DNA of 18,314 nt from positions 1-18,314 of the forward strand of contig JASLXP010000378.1 of the NCBI GenBank assembly GCA_030740295.1, read 5' to 3'. Below, in pieces: positions 15,658-18,314 of the stretch; within the stretch, counting starts at the first letter, position 1; each line of letters begins with the position of its first letter. The notes beneath the pieces are model-generated. The model was not told where the DNA came from. It saw only the letters and a list, made by a program, of their open reading frames with translations, and ran no database searches. The DNA is from Planctomycetota bacterium (GTDB lineage: Bacteria; Planctomycetota; PUPC01; JACPCR01). The position numbers and the translations under genes were made by a program.

Positions 15658-16025
15658 AGTTTAAACTTGACGAAAACTTTGGCAGACGGACACAGAGTCT
15701 TTTCCGCTCTGCCGGCCACGATGTGGAAACGGTTCGTGAAGAAAACCTCCAAGGCGCAAAAGACGAGACGATCCGCGAAGTCTGCTTGGCAGAACAGAGG
15801 TGTTTGGTGACTCTCGATTTAGACTTTGCGGATACAATTCGTTTCCCTCCTCGCGACACTCCGGGCGTTGCGGTCATCCGAGTACCTCGAAATCCTTCTC
15901 TGACCTTGCTTGAACAGATGGTTTCACAGTTCCTAAACGCCTTGCCGGAAATGAAGATTGATGGTCAGTTGTGGGTGGTCGAAATTGGACGAATTCGTGT
16001 CCATCAGGCCTCTGATGATTCTTAA
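15654..16025 (+). CDS. DUF5615 PIN-like protein, probable toxin
   Basis: The 123-residue protein matches the PIN-like DUF5615 family. The N-terminal KFKLDENFG places acidic Asp6-Glu7 on the first strand, GHDVETV follows at 21-27, and CLVTLDLDFAD carries Asp55, Asp57 and Asp60. These acidic residues are expected to form a metal-dependent ribonuclease site. GVAVIRVPRNP is the usual later strand. It overlaps the DUF433 gene by 4 bp, the usual antitoxin-first order of such pairs. Toxicity and RNA target are inferred from the family; a plain RNase role is also possible. The gene is followed after 62 bp by the convergent AAA/DUF4143 gene. Confidence 0.87.
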   Translation: MKFKLDENFGRRTQSLFRSAGHDVETVREENLQGAKDETIREVCLAEQRCLVTLDLDFADTIRFPPRDTPGVAVIRVPRNPSLTLLEQMVSQFLNALPEMKIDGQLWVVEIGRIRVHQASDDS

Positions 16026-16087
16026 TTCAGTTTGCAGCCGGTTGATGGAGTGAGGGAATTCGACTTGGCTTGTTCTTGCTGTTTGCC

Positions 16088-17329
16088 TCAGTCTACGAGG
16101 CGCGCATCCCAGGGGACGGAATAATCCAATTCGTTCAGGGGGATCATTTTTTCACAGGGCGCAACCACCAGCCCGCGCTGAATGGCCAGTTTGGGGTATG
16201 TCTTTCTGAACGCTGTGATCCCCGATGTATCCTTATTCGCCGGCCTGCTTTTACCTTTGACCTCTATTGGAAAAAACTTGCCGTCCCTTTCCAGCACCAA
16301 ATCCACTTCTGCACCGCTGTAGGTGTGCCAGTGATACACATTCGGGGGTGGCGAAAGCAAGCCGATGGCCTTTCTGATTTCGGCATAAACGGCTGTTTCA
16401 AAGATGGCGCCCCACGCAGGATGGCTCGCCAGAGCGGCCGGCGTAGAGATTGCCAGCGCCCAGCAAGCGACACCGGTATCAGCAATGAATCCCTTCGGCT
16501 TGTTGCTGATTTTCTTGATTGTATTGCCACTGTACGCCGGAACTTCGAACCACTGAAAAGTGGCATTGAGAATATCCAACCATCGTTGCGAAGTCTGGCT
16601 GGTCACCCCCATCTCTCGTCCAAGCTGTGAATGATTAATCTGTTGTGCGGTCAATGCGGCCGCCAGACGCATGAAACGACCAAACTGCTGCCAGTCGGTG
16701 ACGTCAGCCATCAGTCGTGCATCTCTTTCAATGTAAGTGCGCTGATAGGCCAGATGGAAATCAGGCAGCACTTCCACAGGAAGGAAATGGGTCTCAGGAA
16801 GCCAGCCGCGCCAGAGCCGTTCGAATAAAGTGTATTTGCTCTCACTCCTTTGGATAACAGCACCTGCGACCTCCTCGGGATCCTCAAGCCAGGCGTGCAG
16901 CCAATGTTTGTTGTCCGGGGTCTCACATGCTTCGGCGATCGAGAATCCCTCCAAATCCAGGAAGGCGACTCTACCAGCCAGACTCTCCGTAACGGATTTC
17001 AATACACCCCATTGTTGCGAGCCGGTGAGAATGTACTGCCCCGGCGAGCGATTCGAATCGATGCGACGCTTCAGGGGTGGAAGCAGTTCAGATGCATACT
17101 GGATTTCGTCGAGTAACAGTGGCGTGCGATGGTTATCCAGAAACAACTCCGGATCTTGCCGGGCATTCTCCACATCGAGAACGGGATCGAAGACGACGCA
17201 CTCCACTTCAGGGAGTTCATTTCGCAGAAAAGTACACTTCCCAACCTGCCGTGCGCCGGTGACAACGACAGCTGGGAAAGATTTCAGTAACAGTTGCAGA
17301 CGATGATGGGCAGAGCGTTGTAGATACAT
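16088..17329 (-). CDS. AAA ATPase with DUF4143 domain
   Basis: Residues are numbered from ATG 17329 (414 aa). The AAA_14 core has a P-loop reading GARQVGKCT at 25-33, a Walker B LLLDEIQ with Asp74-Glu75, and a sensor-like ILTGSQQ. DUF4143 covers the C-terminal half. Asp343 in EVDLVLERDG and Glu356-x-Lys358 in FPIEVKGK form a D-x12-ExK arrangement like PD-(D/E)xK nucleases. Cys32 replaces the Ser or Thr that normally follows the P-loop lysine. Function is unsettled in this family; defence or mobile-element association is often suggested. An upstream ATG at 17368 would add 13 residues, but these are encoded entirely by a palindrome, and family members usually begin at an MYxxR-like start, so 17329 is preferred. 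No ribosome binding site is evident. Confidence 0.88.
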   Translation of the reverse strand: MYLQRSAHHRLQLLLKSFPAVVVTGARQVGKCTFLRNELPEVECVVFDPVLDVENARQDPELFLDNHRTPLLLDEIQYASELLPPLKRRIDSNRSPGQYILTGSQQWGVLKSVTESLAGRVAFLDLEGFSIAEACETPDNKHWLHAWLEDPEEVAGAVIQRSESKYTLFERLWRGWLPETHFLPVEVLPDFHLAYQRTYIERDARLMADVTDWQQFGRFMRLAAALTAQQINHSQLGREMGVTSQTSQRWLDILNATFQWFEVPAYSGNTIKKISNKPKGFIADTGVACWALAISTPAALASHPAWGAIFETAVYAEIRKAIGLLSPPPNVYHWHTYSGAEVDLVLERDGKFFPIEVKGKSRPANKDTSGITAFRKTYPKLAIQRGLVVAPCEKMIPLNELDYSVPWDARLVD

Positions 17330-17373
17330 ATACCTTGTAATTCTTATGATGGCATCATAAGAATTCAAGGTAT
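17330..17373. promoter_or_regulatory. 44-bp near-perfect palindrome abutting the AAA/DUF4143 start codon
   Basis: The inner arms AATTCTTATGATG (17339-17351) and their exact complement (17353-17365) flank a single central G. After one unpaired T at 17338, the outer arms ATACCTTG (17330-17337) and CAAGGTAT (17366-17373) also match exactly. The total is 21 paired positions per arm. It ends one base before ATG 17329. As DNA it could be an operator for a dimeric regulator; as RNA it would form a hairpin hiding the start region. Confidence 0.75.
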
Positions 17374-17438
17374 TTCTGGGGTTTAAGCCACGAATCCGCC
17401 AGATTTCATAATCCGAAAACTAGGAGATAAACCTAGCG

Positions 17439-18314
17439 TCAGTTCTCCTTCAGCCCATCGGGCACCTCGTATCCGCCTGCTTCAAGGAACGCGAGGAGGT
17501 CGAGGATTTCTTCCTTTCGCAGCGTGTTGAGCAGGCCGGCCGGCATCGAGGAAACCTTGGATGCTTTACGCTGAGCGATCTGCTTCTTACGAACGGGAAT
17601 GACGGCTTTCGGATTCAGAAGATTCGGGATGACTCGGATCGTTCCCCTGGCTTCGCTTTGAATGACGCCGGTGATCATTTCCCCATTCTTTGTCAAGAAC
17701 ATCCACGTCTGGAACTTTTCGTTAATCTCTTCTGATGGATCGAGGATCTGTTCCAGGAGCGCCTGGCCTTTGTATTTTTCAGAGACCTTCGTCAGGTCGG
17801 GGCCGAGATTGATGCCGTGGCCGGAGACCTGGTGGCACTGATTGCACTTGCCGGACATGAATGACTTCATGCCGCGCATGAGATTGCGGCCTTTGAGATT
17901 GCCGAGGTCCGCGGCGAGGTCGGCGAGTTTCCACTCCTTGCTGAAGGCTGGCTTCTTCTTCGCCGCCAGCATTTTCTTTACGTCCTTCAGGTCGGAAGCA
18001 ACGATCATCTCGCCCTTCATCATGATCCAGTGGCCCGGGAAAGTGCAGACGTATGGATAGATTCCTGGCACGGTCGGAGCTTTGAATCGCAGGACGTGTA
18101 CCTTTGCACTTTTGGTCGGGCCGATCATAGGCGAGTAGTGCAGAATGAGTTTCCTCTTCTCCTTTGGAATGAAATCAGAGTTGGCGTTTTTAGGATCCTT
18201 GGCCATGTCGTTGGCGGCCATTCCGACTTCTTCTAACGCGCCGGGCTTGACCACCACCAGGTTGTGATCGGTCGCATCCGGATTGGTAAACAGAATCTTG
18301 ACCGGCTGGCCCGT
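17439..18314 (-). CDS. Cupredoxin-cytochrome c fusion protein (5' end outside the window)
   Basis: The frame is open to the right edge, so the N-terminus lies beyond 18314; the GTG at 18257 is internal. The visible first part is an azurin/plastocyanin-type cupredoxin. Its type-1 copper ligands are His in TDHNLVVVKPG (codon 18264-18266) and Cys, His and Met in YVCTFPGHWIMMKGEM (18018-18047). A linker rich in Lys and Ala leads to a cytochrome c domain with heme motif CNQCH (17832-17846), followed by the typical HGINLGPDLT, QTWMFLTKNGEMITG and a C-terminal RKEEILDLLAFL helix. Such fusions occur in large PVC-group proteins that also carry a sugar-dehydrogenase-like or other periplasmic domain upstream, which would be off the window. 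Expected role: periplasmic electron transfer. The partner substrate cannot be told. Confidence 0.9.
   Translation of the reverse strand, partial: TGQPVKILFTNPDATDHNLVVVKPGALEEVGMAANDMAKDPKNANSDFIPKEKRKLILHYSPMIGPTKSAKVHVLRFKAPTVPGIYPYVCTFPGHWIMMKGEMIVASDLKDVKKMLAAKKKPAFSKEWKLADLAADLGNLKGRNLMRGMKSFMSGKCNQCHQVSGHGINLGPDLTKVSEKYKGQALLEQILDPSEEINEKFQTWMFLTKNGEMITGVIQSEARGTIRVIPNLLNPKAVIPVRKKQIAQRKASKVSSMPAGLLNTLRKEEILDLLAFLEAGGYEVPDGLKEN

Overview
The window looks like a chromosomal segment from a heterotrophic bacterium of the PVC group (Planctomycetota, Verrucomicrobiota, Lentisphaerota or close relatives). The pointers are a secreted sulfatase with the C-x-P-x-R maturation motif, a cupredoxin fused to a CxxCH cytochrome domain, a very large secreted multi-domain beta-sandwich protein, and few strong Shine-Dalgarno sites. 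This placement is inferred from gene types. No marker gene, rRNA or tRNA was seen.

Layout. Positions 1-201 hold no convincing gene but carry a GC-rich hairpin. At 202-3984 (+) is a bifunctional proline catabolic enzyme, PutA, of the long type with a C-terminal ALDH-superfamily-like domain. A 334-bp spacer (3985-4318) follows, then a single 2238-codon gene (4319-11035, +) for a predicted exported protein. It is built from about five N-terminal lectin-like beta-sandwich modules and a C-terminal array that repeats [beta-sandwich]-[Fn3-like]-[Ig-like]. A second spacer (11036-11299) precedes a LarE-type sulfur transferase (11300-12142, +), a DUF2959 coiled-coil protein (12207-12842, +) and an SDR dehydrogenase resembling L-fucose dehydrogenases (12863-13651, +). 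A secreted sulfatase (13709-15298, -) converges on the SDR gene. Then come a DUF433/DUF5615 toxin-antitoxin-like pair (15415-16025, +) and a convergent AAA/DUF4143 ATPase (16088-17329, -) with a 44-bp near-perfect palindrome directly before its start codon. The right edge cuts a cupredoxin-cytochrome c fusion gene (17439 to beyond 18314, -).

How they may work together. The SDR and sulfatase fit use of sulfated, fucose-containing polysaccharide: the sulfatase would act outside the cytoplasm and the SDR would oxidise the released sugar. The giant protein could bind such glycans or the cell surface, but no catalytic domain was recognised. PutA feeds proline to glutamate. The DUF433/DUF5615 pair and AAA/DUF4143 gene look like a small accessory insertion between the sulfatase and the cytochrome gene.

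The least expected non-coding structure is in the two spacers flanking the giant gene. Both begin, at or just after a stop codon, with a tandem array of NCGTAAK-like heptamers. Both have the GATTCAC heptamer in the middle and the first heptamer again, inverted, 150-190 bp away. The giant gene is therefore bracketed by two copies of the same type of repeat element.
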